Shown here: positions 9,283 through 17,421 of the stretch, in pieces
Layout of the letters: the number at the start of each line of letters is the position of its first letter
How positions within the stretch are numbered: the first letter of the stretch is position 1
Position numbers and translations under genes: made by a program
Notes under the pieces: generated by a model
The model's input: only the letters and a program-made list of their open reading frames with translations
Database searches by the model: none
Told to the model about the DNA's origin: nothing
Origin: an uncultured Clostridia bacterium
GTDB lineage: Bacteria > Bacillota > Clostridia > Christensenellales > Pumilibacteraceae
Length of the DNA stretch: 22,346 bases
Assembly: GCA_934277845.1 (NCBI GenBank)
Contig: CAKQVV010000018.1
Location: forward strand, 1 to 22,346
Direction of reading: 5' to 3'

Positions 9283-11370
9283 TTACTTGCCGAGCACGAC
9301 GATTTCGGCGATACGCAGTTCGTCGCCCTTACCCAGCATATCATCCTTATCGAACTCGATCTCGATCTTGTTCGTCTTGATTTCGTTAAACGTCGCCACC
9401 GCCGCGGAACCGGGTTGCAAACCGCCTTCCGGGAGCGAATACGCCTCGACGGCAAACGGCAGATCGGCTATAAAACACGATTTTTCGTTGCCGGTATGCC
9501 ATGCCGGCGTTTCGGCGAGCGCAAAACTTATGTTCGACACGTTTTTGAACGTGTACTTGTTGTTGTACGAATTGTAAATCAGTATGCCGCGGACGGAAAC
9601 GGGCTCACGGAAAGTCAGCGTGATTTTCGTCTTGCAGCCTTTCGCGCGGAACTGTCTGTCCTCGTCGCGCCGCATGGTGACCGTCATTCCGTCGGTCAGG
9701 TACTTCGCGCTGCCGTCGATCTCGTTCGTCGCGGTGACGGTCGCTCTTTCCGCCACGTTGCGATAGCCCGAATACACGGACGGGAGCGGCTGGAGCGAAG
9801 TGGTGGGACCGTTGGCTACCGGCGTATCGAAGCCGAGCGCCTCGTTATACTGCCACGTCATCTGACTGAGCGCGTAAATTCGTCCCGTATCGTAACCGCC
9901 GAACGGCGCGGGAAATTCCCAGTGAACGATCCAGTCCTGTCCGTCGACTTTAAGGAACTGAACGTGACCGAGGTTGGACATAAAAGTATTTCTCTCGTCC
10001 ACGCCCAAGATCATCGAACGCTCTTCCGCCTTTGCCTTGACAAAGCCCGTCAGCGGACTATAAGAGTACGCGAACTTGACGTTGTAGTTGTAGTCGCCCA
10101 CTCCTCGCGGAGAAAATGCGAGAAGATATACCTTCCTGCCGTCCTTGTCCTTGGTCGTCAGCATCTGCGGAGCCTCGACGACCGATCCGTCGGTAAGGTC
10201 GTCCGCGCTCTGCGACGTGCCGTCCGCATAGTTGGTGTAGCGGACGTAACTAGTCGACAGGTGACGCGGGTAATCCGGATCGTTGGGATAATCGCCCTCG
10301 CCCGTGCCCTTATATTCCACTCTCACGACGGACTTGTTTATCTCCGAGCCTTCGGCAATGCCGGGAATATCCTTTCTCGTGTAACCGTTGCCGGCTACCA
10401 TGGTCATCGTGCCGTAATCGGGCGTGACCATGTCTTTCATTCTCATGCCCCAGATGACGTTGCCCTCGAGGTTGGAAAGCGAACCGTGCTTGACGAAGTA
10501 CACGTACAGCGCACCGTCGTCGTCGATAAAGGGGTGAATGTCTATCGCCGCAAAGCATTTTTCGTCGAGTTCGTCGAAGTCCGCTCTCGCGCGGAACTCG
10601 TCGGTGTAGAAATACTCGTCGCAAGCCTTGTCGAGCATAAACGCCGGGTTAATGCCGCTGATGACCTCGCCGTTGAGGTTTTTTGCCGTCTTGTCGCCGT
10701 AGACGTTCTCGCTGGAAACAAGCCTGAACGGTCCTACCGGCGTGTCGGAAACGGCGATGCCGAGGTAAAATCTTTCCCACGGAGCCACGCTCACGTCGGT
10801 ATCGGAATACTGCGCGCCCAAAGCCCTGAGTTCGGCGTTGTTCTTTTTCGAACGCGCCGAGAAGTACAGAAAGTACTTGCCCGAAACCTTGTCGTAAATG
10901 CACTCGGGCGCCCACAGGTAATCGCCCACCCATTCGGTTTCGTCTACGCGGAGCGCCATACCGTCGTCCACCGCGCCGCACGGCTCCCAGTCGTTGAGAT
11001 CGCGGCTTCTCGTGAGTTTAATGTGCGAAGTGTACGCCGCGGGACCGTTGTGATTGTGCTCGAGCGGCGGAGTTTTGCCGTCCTCGGTGGACGGTACCAC
11101 GTTCGCCACGCCCGCGCACTCGGACATGTACTGATAGAAGTAACCGCCGTATTCGGGCGACTGCTCTTTGCTCACCCAGATCACGCCGCTGTCGCCGCCC
11201 CAGAAAACCGTGTTGTTCTTGTACAGCAAATCCGTGTCGTAGGTTTCGCCCGGGTTCGTCCCGTCGTAGTGCATAAGTTCGAAACCGGACTTCCCGTCCG
11301 AGCACGCAACAACCGACGCTATCGTAGCGACGGCGATTATGCAGCATACGAGTTTCTTTAATAGTTTCAT
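9283..11370 (-). CDS. GH43-like glycosidase lipoprotein with C-terminal F5/8C-type domain
   Basis: The protein has 695 residues. The signal peptide ends in SVVAC with Cys23, so it is a lipoprotein. The body reads as a five-bladed propeller of glycoside hydrolase family 43: WAPECIYD with a following YFLYFSA strand, DIHPFIDDDGALYVYF, and VVEAPQML. By analogy, D60 (in GGDSGVIW) could be the general base, D277 (DIHPF) the pKa-tuning Asp and E399 (VVEAPQ) the general acid; D60 is the least certain because the usual DP is DS here. From about residue 540 a domain with NVAERATVTAT and an ITLTF strand resembles F5/8C (CBM32-type) sugar-binding modules. GH43 enzymes usually cleave arabinan, xylan or galactan side chains; the substrate here is unknown. 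AGGAGG precedes the ATG. The giant lipoprotein gene follows directly. Confidence 0.8.
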   Translation of the reverse strand: MKLLKKLVCCIIAVATIASVVACSDGKSGFELMHYDGTNPGETYDTDLLYKNNTVFWGGDSGVIWVSKEQSPEYGGYFYQYMSECAGVANVVPSTEDGKTPPLEHNHNGPAAYTSHIKLTRSRDLNDWEPCGAVDDGMALRVDETEWVGDYLWAPECIYDKVSGKYFLYFSARSKKNNAELRALGAQYSDTDVSVAPWERFYLGIAVSDTPVGPFRLVSSENVYGDKTAKNLNGEVISGINPAFMLDKACDEYFYTDEFRARADFDELDEKCFAAIDIHPFIDDDGALYVYFVKHGSLSNLEGNVIWGMRMKDMVTPDYGTMTMVAGNGYTRKDIPGIAEGSEINKSVVRVEYKGTGEGDYPNDPDYPRHLSTSYVRYTNYADGTSQSADDLTDGSVVEAPQMLTTKDKDGRKVYLLAFSPRGVGDYNYNVKFAYSYSPLTGFVKAKAEERSMILGVDERNTFMSNLGHVQFLKVDGQDWIVHWEFPAPFGGYDTGRIYALSQMTWQYNEALGFDTPVANGPTTSLQPLPSVYSGYRNVAERATVTATNEIDGSAKYLTDGMTVTMRRDEDRQFRAKGCKTKITLTFREPVSVRGILIYNSYNNKYTFKNVSNISFALAETPAWHTGNEKSCFIADLPFAVEAYSLPEGGLQPGSAAVATFNEIKTNKIEIEFDKDDMLGKGDELRIAEIVVLGK

Positions 11371-11399
11371 CTCTGTTCCTCCTGATTGTTTTGTGCGGA

Positions 11400-11428
11400 A
11401 TTATCCGTCCGCACGGCGGTTTTTTTAA
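11400..11428 (-). promoter_or_regulatory. Possible internal promoter for the GH43 and giant lipoprotein genes
   Basis: On the minus strand TTAAAA (plus 11423-11428), 17 nt and GATAAT (plus 11400-11405) give a 4/6 and 5/6 match to sigma-A boxes, in the 111-bp gap between the permease and GH43 genes. A 7-bp stem (11393-11399 with 11408-11414) overlaps it. I see no minus-strand terminator in this gap, so read-through from the permease genes is also likely. Confidence 0.3.
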
Positions 11429-11481
11429 CGTAATTCGGTTACGGCGACGGTTTTTCTTCGCTCTCCCGCCGCTATTTTTCC

Positions 11482-12372
11482 TTACCCTTTCAGTCCCGAC
11501 GAGATCGCCACGCCTTTAAGGATATACTTCTGTGAGATCAGGTACAGCACGACCAGCGGAAGCATGGAAATCACGCAACCCGCCATTCTGAGCGGCCAGT
11601 CCTGCACGTAGGCTTCGGCAAAGAACGCCAGCGAAATTTGCAGCGTGTACATTTTCGCGTTCTGCAGATACAATAGCGGCGCGAGATAGTCGTTGTACGC
11701 CGCGATGAAATTCAGGATAAACTGCGAAATGAGCGCGGGCACGGCGATGGGCAGCATTATCCTGAAATAGACGCCGATCTCGCCCAAACCGTCGATATTC
11801 GCCGCTCCCACGAGGTCGTCGGGGATTCCCATGAAGAACTGCCGGAGAAAGAACACCACGCCGATCGATCCGAGCATACGCGGAATCATGAGCGGCAGCG
11901 GCGTGTTTATCCAGCCGAGTCTGTCAAACATAAGGAACGACGCGATTATGCCGATGCAGTTCGGCACCGTCATGGTCGCAAGCAGTATCGCGAACATCGG
12001 TTTTTTGAGGTAAAAATCCAGTTTTGCGAACGCGAACGCCGACATCGAACTGATGAAAATCCCCACTATCGTCGACGGCAGATATATCCACATCGTGTTG
12101 CCGAACGAGCGAAGCAGCGAGTTGCCTGCGGTCTTTCTCGTGAACGCCTTTATATACCCCGCGACCGTCAGCCCCTGTTTCGGCCACCATGTAAAAGCGG
12201 CGTTATTCGCCTCTATCGTCGAGGTCAGCGAGGTTATCATCATTATGTAAGTGGGTACCAGCACGAACAGTATCGCGAGCAGTATGATTACGTGCGAGCC
12301 GACAAGCGGCTTGCGTTTCTTTTTCGCGGGGACGAATAAATCTCCGCTTCCCGTGTGTAAAGCGTTATTCAT
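11482..12372 (-). CDS. CUT1 sugar ABC transporter permease (MalG type)
   Basis: The protein has 296 residues and about six membrane segments, the first following a basic N-terminal stretch. The cytoplasmic loop that contacts the ATPase is visible at about residues 186-207 (GAANIDGLGEIGVYFRIMLP); the usual EAA reads GAA, while the ID-G and LP positions are kept. MalG-type permeases form a heterodimer with the MalF-type partner and import mono- or oligosaccharides. I chose the ATG at 12372 because GGGGGG lies just before it, rather than a start at 12399 inside the upstream gene. The stop of the MalF-type gene lies 8 bp before this start, so the two are coupled. No ATPase gene is present; CUT1 systems in Firmicutes often share one MsmX-like ATPase encoded elsewhere. 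Confidence 0.9.
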   Translation of the reverse strand: MNNALHTGSGDLFVPAKKKRKPLVGSHVIILLAILFVLVPTYIMMITSLTSTIEANNAAFTWWPKQGLTVAGYIKAFTRKTAGNSLLRSFGNTMWIYLPSTIVGIFISSMSAFAFAKLDFYLKKPMFAILLATMTVPNCIGIIASFLMFDRLGWINTPLPLMIPRMLGSIGVVFFLRQFFMGIPDDLVGAANIDGLGEIGVYFRIMLPIAVPALISQFILNFIAAYNDYLAPLLYLQNAKMYTLQISLAFFAEAYVQDWPLRMAGCVISMLPLVVLYLISQKYILKGVAISSGLKG

Positions 12373-12380
12373 AATCCCCC

Positions 12381-13328
12381 CTAATCGTAACAAACCCACT
12401 TCTGCCCGAGGCGGAAGTTAATGCGCGTGACGATGAGAATGAATATCGCGACGAACCAGCTCAGCGCGCACGCCATGCCCATACCCATGGTTGCCGTGTA
12501 GGTAAACGCCATGCGGTAAATGTAATACACGAGCGTCAGCGCACGATAACCCGGTCCCACGCCGTTGGTAGTGATGATCTGCATCACCGTCTGTTCCTGA
12601 AGCGCGGCGATAAGGTACATCGTCAGCATGTAGAACAACGTGGGCGTGAGTCCCGGCAGCGTAACGCTCCAGAACACTTTACGCTCGTTTGCCCCGTCTA
12701 TTCTCGCCGCTTCCTGAAGCGACTTGTTGATATTGACGAACGCCGCCTGCAGCAGCACCACGTTTGTGCCGTTCTGCCACAGGCTTATCGTGAGTACCGC
12801 CGGCATAAACCAGTTTTTGTCCGTCATAAACGGGATTTTAGGCAAGCCCATCGCCGTGAGCACCGTGTTGATGACGCCGTAATTGTCCTCGAAAATCCAC
12901 TGCCACATCAGCGTTACCGCGACGGACGAGCATACCTGAGGAATAAACAGAATGACACGCGCGACGTTGCCGCACACGATCTTTCTCGTCAGAATATTCG
13001 CAAGAAACAGCGCGACGCAGATGTTTATCGGCACGCTCAGACAATAGTAAAGCGTATTGAGCACCGACGTCCACAGCATTTCCGACTTCAATACTTCGAC
13101 GTAGTTGCGGATACCGATAAATTTTGCCAGCGAAAGATTGTACGAGTGCAGTTCGGTGAAAGAGATGACGAGCGACATGATCATGGGTACGGCGGTAAAG
13201 CACAAAAAGCCTATGAACGGCGGCGAAGCCATTGCCGTCGCTATCACGTTGCGGCGCAATATCTTTCTTCGCCGCGATTTCTTTTCCTCGACGGAACGCA
13301 CGTGAAGGTATTTTCCGTATAAATCCAT
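12381..13328 (-). CDS. CUT1 sugar ABC transporter permease (MalF type)
   Basis: The protein has 315 residues, a basic N-terminus and about six membrane segments, the first at about 28-52. A textbook EAA loop lies at about 203-224 (EAARIDGANERKVFWSVTLP). It is the partner of the MalG-type permease in a carbohydrate importer. AGAGGA precedes the ATG. The gene starts 31 bp after the stop of the binding-protein gene and ends 8 bp before the next permease, so binding protein and permeases form one transcription unit. Confidence 0.92.
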   Translation of the reverse strand: MDLYGKYLHVRSVEEKKSRRRKILRRNVIATAMASPPFIGFLCFTAVPMIMSLVISFTELHSYNLSLAKFIGIRNYVEVLKSEMLWTSVLNTLYYCLSVPINICVALFLANILTRKIVCGNVARVILFIPQVCSSVAVTLMWQWIFEDNYGVINTVLTAMGLPKIPFMTDKNWFMPAVLTISLWQNGTNVVLLQAAFVNINKSLQEAARIDGANERKVFWSVTLPGLTPTLFYMLTMYLIAALQEQTVMQIITTNGVGPGYRALTLVYYIYRMAFTYTATMGMGMACALSWFVAIFILIVTRINFRLGQKWVCYD

Positions 13329-13359
13329 TGATTTTTTCCTCTTCGCAAAACAGGCGCGC

Positions 13360-15285
13360 TTATCTTTGATACTGTTTGTACTGTTGTAACCAGTCGTTGG
13401 TACGCACGATCGCCGGCGAATACCAGTCGGAGTAGGTCATTTTGCCGTTTCTCACGTCGGCGTTGAGATCGACGCACCATTTCTCCACCCATACGTGATC
13501 GGGCATGTACCACCAGTCGCCGGGGCCTTGGAATTCCAGCGCTTCGCTGAACACGCGCACGTTACCGGGCGCAACTCCCTTTTTGAACTCGACCGACGGC
13601 AGAAGCGATTTCTGATTAGGGAAGAAACCTATCGACGCGCGGATCTTTTGTCCTTCCGCTGATGCCATCCACATCATGAACTGCGCGGCTTTCTGTTTCT
13701 TTTCCGAACCCGTGCGGATAACCATGGACAGCGAGTTGCTGTGTCCCGCCTGCTTGCCCTGCGCTTTCACTTCGTCGCATTCGGGATCGGACGGATCGAC
13801 GTATTCTTTGTAGACGACCAGCGGAGCGACGTCCCACTGAAATTTTCGCGCTTTGGCCTCTTCGCTCAGATCCGCCATATAAACCGACGACTGCGCGAGT
13901 ACTGCAAGGCTTTGCGAGAAAAAGTAGTTCATCGAAGTACGAGTAGCGAACGTCGAGGGGTTGGGCGAAATGTCCAGTCCGCTTTCGCCGTCGATATTAG
14001 CGTCGGTTTTCGCGCCCAGTTTGAGATAGCGGTTGAACGCGTCGCGGGTGGACGGGAGCCGATTGAGCGTACCTGCCGCTTCCGCTTCGGTCACGCCGCT
14101 CCAGAGCCCCGCCTTGTCGCCCGAAACCGCGCCGTCCTTGTTCTTCACCACGTTTGCGTTGTCGTGCAGATAATCGCCGTAAATATCGGCGACGAGTATT
14201 TCGTCCTTGCCGGCGGCGTCTTTCAGTATGTTCATCTTGTCGACGAAGTTCACGGTTTCGCCGGCGTTGTAGACCTTGCCCGTTCTGCCGGTGAAAGTCT
14301 TGCCGTCCGCCACCACGAAATTCGGGTTGGGATCGAGCAGCGAGAAATTCCACTCGCCGCCGTCCGTAAGGTCGTTGAGGCAATCTCCGCCCACGCTCCA
14401 GCCGTAATTAAACCACCACTCGGTAAAGTAGCCGTACTGCGTGCCGAACTCGGTCACGGGATTAGCCTTGCTCTCTTCGCCGGGCTTGGGGTTATATTTT
14501 CCCGAGAACAGCATGCCGAGATCTTCCACTTCGTCCCAGTTCATTGCGATACGGTTGTTGAACACCGCGATTTCGCCGTTGGCAAAGTCGGGTTTTACCC
14601 ACGTTTTCGTGTATTCGCCGTTGTAATAGTAAGGATTGAGCGAGCGGTAATAGCCTTTCGCCGGCACAGTCACGCCGCTGAGTTTCGCAAAATCGGACTT
14701 CTTTTTGCCGTTATGATCGGCGATTTCGCCCGCGTTCCATCTGTCAAGGTCGGCTGCGTCCACGCTGATCACGATTATGCCCGCTTTTTCCAGCATCGTC
14801 TGATTGTAATAAAGCGCGGTCGGCTGCGAGTCGAGCGGCAAGCCGTAAAGCGGATCGTCGACGTGCGAAGTGTTGGTTTCGCGGTTGTAGCGCAAACGAT
14901 TGACCGTAGTCGGCATAATGTCGCCGAGGTCGATGTCCGTAACCTGATCGACGTACTCCTGAATCGGGCAGAAATACTCGCCCACGATCCAGGACTTGAA
15001 CTCCGCTTCCGCGATCAGGAACACGTCGGGACCTGCCGCGGAAGTGGACGAAACCTGCACGGTCTGCGCATAACTTCCGTTTGGCTTTTGCGAAATATCC
15101 ACCTCTATGCCGTGCTCTTTGCCGTAAGTTTCGTTAAAAGTGTCGGTGACGCGGGTGTACATGTCGAGTTGGTCGGACGAGCCGTACACCCAGAACTGCA
15201 GGTTTTCGCTGCTGCCGCCCGCGCAACCGGTAAAAAGCGGGAAACAACACAGCACGCATAAAATAAGGCAAACTATTCTCTTCAT
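13360..15285 (-). CDS. Large extracellular sugar-binding lipoprotein of the CUT1 transporter
   Basis: The protein has 641 residues. MKRIVCLILCVLCCFPLFTG is followed by Cys21, a clear lipoprotein signal. The mature part begins with a family-1 solute-binding fold (LQFWVYGSSDQLDMYTRV), has a PDVFLIAEAEF strand, and carries the typical late motif AAQFMMWMASAEGQ at about residue 535. It captures the oligosaccharide for the two permeases. Family-1 binding proteins are usually about 420-550 residues, so this one has extra segments, mostly in the middle (about 300-450). The frame is open upstream to 15972, but that part overlaps the GH2 gene and lacks a signal peptide. The ATG at 15285 has AAGGAG and forms an ATGA overlap with the GH2 stop codon. 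Confidence 0.9.
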   Translation of the reverse strand: MKRIVCLILCVLCCFPLFTGCAGGSSENLQFWVYGSSDQLDMYTRVTDTFNETYGKEHGIEVDISQKPNGSYAQTVQVSSTSAAGPDVFLIAEAEFKSWIVGEYFCPIQEYVDQVTDIDLGDIMPTTVNRLRYNRETNTSHVDDPLYGLPLDSQPTALYYNQTMLEKAGIIVISVDAADLDRWNAGEIADHNGKKKSDFAKLSGVTVPAKGYYRSLNPYYYNGEYTKTWVKPDFANGEIAVFNNRIAMNWDEVEDLGMLFSGKYNPKPGEESKANPVTEFGTQYGYFTEWWFNYGWSVGGDCLNDLTDGGEWNFSLLDPNPNFVVADGKTFTGRTGKVYNAGETVNFVDKMNILKDAAGKDEILVADIYGDYLHDNANVVKNKDGAVSGDKAGLWSGVTEAEAAGTLNRLPSTRDAFNRYLKLGAKTDANIDGESGLDISPNPSTFATRTSMNYFFSQSLAVLAQSSVYMADLSEEAKARKFQWDVAPLVVYKEYVDPSDPECDEVKAQGKQAGHSNSLSMVIRTGSEKKQKAAQFMMWMASAEGQKIRASIGFFPNQKSLLPSVEFKKGVAPGNVRVFSEALEFQGPGDWWYMPDHVWVEKWCVDLNADVRNGKMTYSDWYSPAIVRTNDWLQQYKQYQR

Positions 15286-17042
15286 AATATCTTCTCCTTT
15301 TTGGCGAATTGACTCGTTTCGTCGAATTTGTCCATTATTTCTCTTATCGTATGTACCGAAAATTTCGGGCGATGACGGTGATCGAGCAGTCCGTTCTGTT
15401 CCTGCTCGACGTCGGTCAGCTGCGTGTAGCACGCGCCCGCCGGGAACGCCGCAAATACGTTTTCGCTGAGCCGCTCGAATCTTGAAAAGAAGTCGTCCAC
15501 GCTCTTTTCCGCGCCGCTGTATCCCCAGCCGCCGCCCGTGTCGATCGCTATGCCGCCGTACTCGGTCAGCATCATCGGCTTGTCGGGCAACGTTTCTCCG
15601 CGCGCCATCAGCCGTTTCCACATGGGATAGGTACTCTCTTCCGCCCCGCCGTACTTGATCGCGAACTCGTCGCCGTACTTGGAGTAGTCGTGCACCGTAA
15701 TAATGTCCGTTTCGGCGAGGTTTTCCCAGCCGTCGTTCGTCACCACCGGCCTCGTGGGATCCAGCGATTTCACCAGTCCGTACAGCGAGCGGGCAAACGC
15801 CTTTTGCTTTTCGTCGCAGAGTACTTCCTTTATCCCCCAACTCTCGTTGATCGGGACGTAAGCCACCACCGACGGGTGATTTATCGACCGCTCGATCACG
15901 TCGAATTGCGTTTCGGTCAGCGCGCGCGCTTCTTCGGCGCAAAAACGGTACGCACTCGGCGTTTCCGACCACACGAAAAATCCCAGCGTGTCGGCGTAAT
16001 AGTAAAAGTACGGATCTTCGAGTTTCTGATGTTTTCTCGCGCCGTTGAAACCCATCGCTTTGGCGGTGAGAATATCCTGTTTCAGCGCGTCGGTCGACGG
16101 CGGCGTCATGCCTCCGTCCGCCCAGTAACCCTGATCGAGCACAAGTTTGAATTTCAGCGGCAGATTATTAAGATAAATCTTGTCGCCCTCGACGCGGATT
16201 TCGCGGAACGCAAAATAACTTTTTACCGCGTCCGTCGTTTTGCCGCCCGCCGTCAGAGTCAGGTTAAGTCCGTAAACAACCGGGTTTTCGGGCGACCAGA
16301 GTTGAATTTCGTCGATAAGGTCGGGTTTTATGATATCTGCCGTCAGCGCGTTTTTTCTGCCGGTAAGGCTGCGCGAAAACGTTATTTTTTCGCCGTCCGG
16401 CGTGACGATCTCGGCGGTAAGCCCGTCGGCGATCCCGTATTCGAGCGCGGTTTCGATCGTGACTCTGTTCGTCCCGGGATCGGGCGTGACCGTCAGTTTC
16501 TTTATAAAGTCGCCGTCGTGCGCTTCCAGCCACACGCTTTGCCATATTCCCGTGGTTTGCGTGTACCAGCACCGATGCGACTCGGGCAGCCAACTCTGCT
16601 TGCCGCGCGGTTGACTCTCGTCTAGTTCGTCGCGCACTTCCACCGCTACGATCTGTTCGCCGGTGCGATTGAGATACGGCGTAATATCGACGTAAAACGC
16701 GCCGTAACCGCCGCGGTGAGCCGTCGCGAAACAGCCGTTTATCCACACTTTGCACTCGTAATCTACCGCCAGAAATCGCAGTACCGCACCTTTTGCCTTT
16801 TTCAGCGCGGGCGACAGCGAAAACCTCTTTCTGTACCTGACGACCGGGTGCACGCTCTTGTCGCCTATTCCGCTCAGTTCGCTCTGATACGCAAACGGCA
16901 CGTTGATTCTCATCGGCATTTCCGCCTTTCCGGACACAAAGTCGCATAGCGGCATTTCGTCGCCGAATGTAAATTCCCACTCGCCGTTCAGCGTCTGCCA
17001 CTTGTCTCTTTTAAGTTGCGGTTCGGGGTGTTCGTTTCTCAT
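15282..17042 (-). CDS. Cytoplasmic GH2 family glycosidase
   Basis: The protein has 586 residues and no signal peptide. It shows the GH2 order: sugar-binding jelly roll at about 10-185 (LNGEWEFTFG, YRKRF, VWINGCFA, GGYGAFYVDIT), immunoglobulin-like domain to about 285, then a TIM barrel. The acid/base Glu is E400 in VPINESWG and the nucleophile E494 in MLTEYGG. The compact size fits beta-glucuronidase, beta-galactosidase or arabinopyranosidase-like members; specificity cannot be read from the sequence. It is the first gene of the locus and its TGA overlaps the ATG of the binding-protein gene, so synthesis is coupled to uptake. It probably cleaves the imported oligosaccharide. AAAGGG lies before the ATG, and a sigma-A promoter is at 17108-17136. 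Confidence 0.9.
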   Translation of the reverse strand: MRNEHPEPQLKRDKWQTLNGEWEFTFGDEMPLCDFVSGKAEMPMRINVPFAYQSELSGIGDKSVHPVVRYRKRFSLSPALKKAKGAVLRFLAVDYECKVWINGCFATAHRGGYGAFYVDITPYLNRTGEQIVAVEVRDELDESQPRGKQSWLPESHRCWYTQTTGIWQSVWLEAHDGDFIKKLTVTPDPGTNRVTIETALEYGIADGLTAEIVTPDGEKITFSRSLTGRKNALTADIIKPDLIDEIQLWSPENPVVYGLNLTLTAGGKTTDAVKSYFAFREIRVEGDKIYLNNLPLKFKLVLDQGYWADGGMTPPSTDALKQDILTAKAMGFNGARKHQKLEDPYFYYYADTLGFFVWSETPSAYRFCAEEARALTETQFDVIERSINHPSVVAYVPINESWGIKEVLCDEKQKAFARSLYGLVKSLDPTRPVVTNDGWENLAETDIITVHDYSKYGDEFAIKYGGAEESTYPMWKRLMARGETLPDKPMMLTEYGGIAIDTGGGWGYSGAEKSVDDFFSRFERLSENVFAAFPAGACYTQLTDVEQEQNGLLDHRHRPKFSVHTIREIMDKFDETSQFAKKEKIL

Positions 17043-17107
17043 AAGTTTCCCTTTGAAGTAATTTATAACGGTCGGCGCGTTTCTTCGCTCGTCCGTTCGT
17101 CGCTATA

Positions 17108-17136
17108 ATTATAAGGTTTAACCGATTTGTGTACAA
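17108..17136 (-). promoter_or_regulatory. Sigma-A promoter of the glycan-utilisation operon
   Basis: On the minus strand TTGTAC (plus 17131-17136), 17 nt, TATAAT (plus 17108-17113). It drives the GH2-to-lipoprotein genes and leaves a leader of about 60 nt. The imperfect palindrome at 17131-17145 (GTA-n-AA-nnn-TT-n-TAC) covers the -35 box and is a possible operator. Confidence 0.75.
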
Positions 17137-17219
17137 TACTTTTACATAAATTACCCGTAAAAAAATCCGACTACCCACAAAATCTATGTAACGGTTGCTT
17201 CGATGCACGATTTTTTTGC

Positions 17220-17236
17220 GATTTTACGGCAAAATC
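17220..17236. promoter_or_regulatory. Inverted repeat in the divergent intergenic region
   Basis: GATTTT-ACGGC-AAAATC is a perfect 6-bp inverted repeat with a 5-nt centre, midway between the two divergent promoters. It may be an operator for the winged-helix regulator. Elsewhere in this 379-bp gap (17043-17421) I see only the two promoters and short A/T-rich repeats. Confidence 0.3.
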
Positions 17237-17357
17237 ACACCCGCACCGTCGTTTTTATGATTATTTCGTGTCACACGGACAAGCGAAAAACGGGCAAAGT
17301 TTTCCATAATTTGAAAAATTTACCTGCCGGCTTTTTCACAAATATTGCATTAGTACG

Positions 17358-17387
17358 TTGACAAACCGTCGCACACTTTGTTATAAT
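17358..17387 (+). promoter_or_regulatory. Consensus sigma-A promoter of the divergent regulator
   Basis: TTGACA (17358-17363), an 18-nt spacer, TATAAT (17382-17387). The leader to the ATG at 17422 is about 28 nt and contains the ribosome binding site GAGGGA (17411-17416). Confidence 0.85.
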
Positions 17388-17421
17388 GTATAAAAAATTG
17401 CCGGAATAACGAGGGAAAATT

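Noticed and set aside
9265..11361. Long plus-strand open frame (698 codons) antisense to the GH43-like gene
   Set aside because: It almost exactly mirrors the GH43-like gene and has the composition of an antisense shadow. The minus-strand product has a lipobox and GH43 motifs.
11393..11414. Hairpin before the GH43-like gene as a terminator of the permease genes
   Set aside because: On the minus strand the stem is followed by an A-rich tract, not T. It would only work for plus-strand transcription, and no plus-strand gene is there.
15286..15972. N-terminal extension of the binding-protein frame
   Set aside because: The extra 229 residues are Arg-rich and overlap the GH2 gene in another frame, while a lipoprotein signal peptide with a good RBS begins at 15285.
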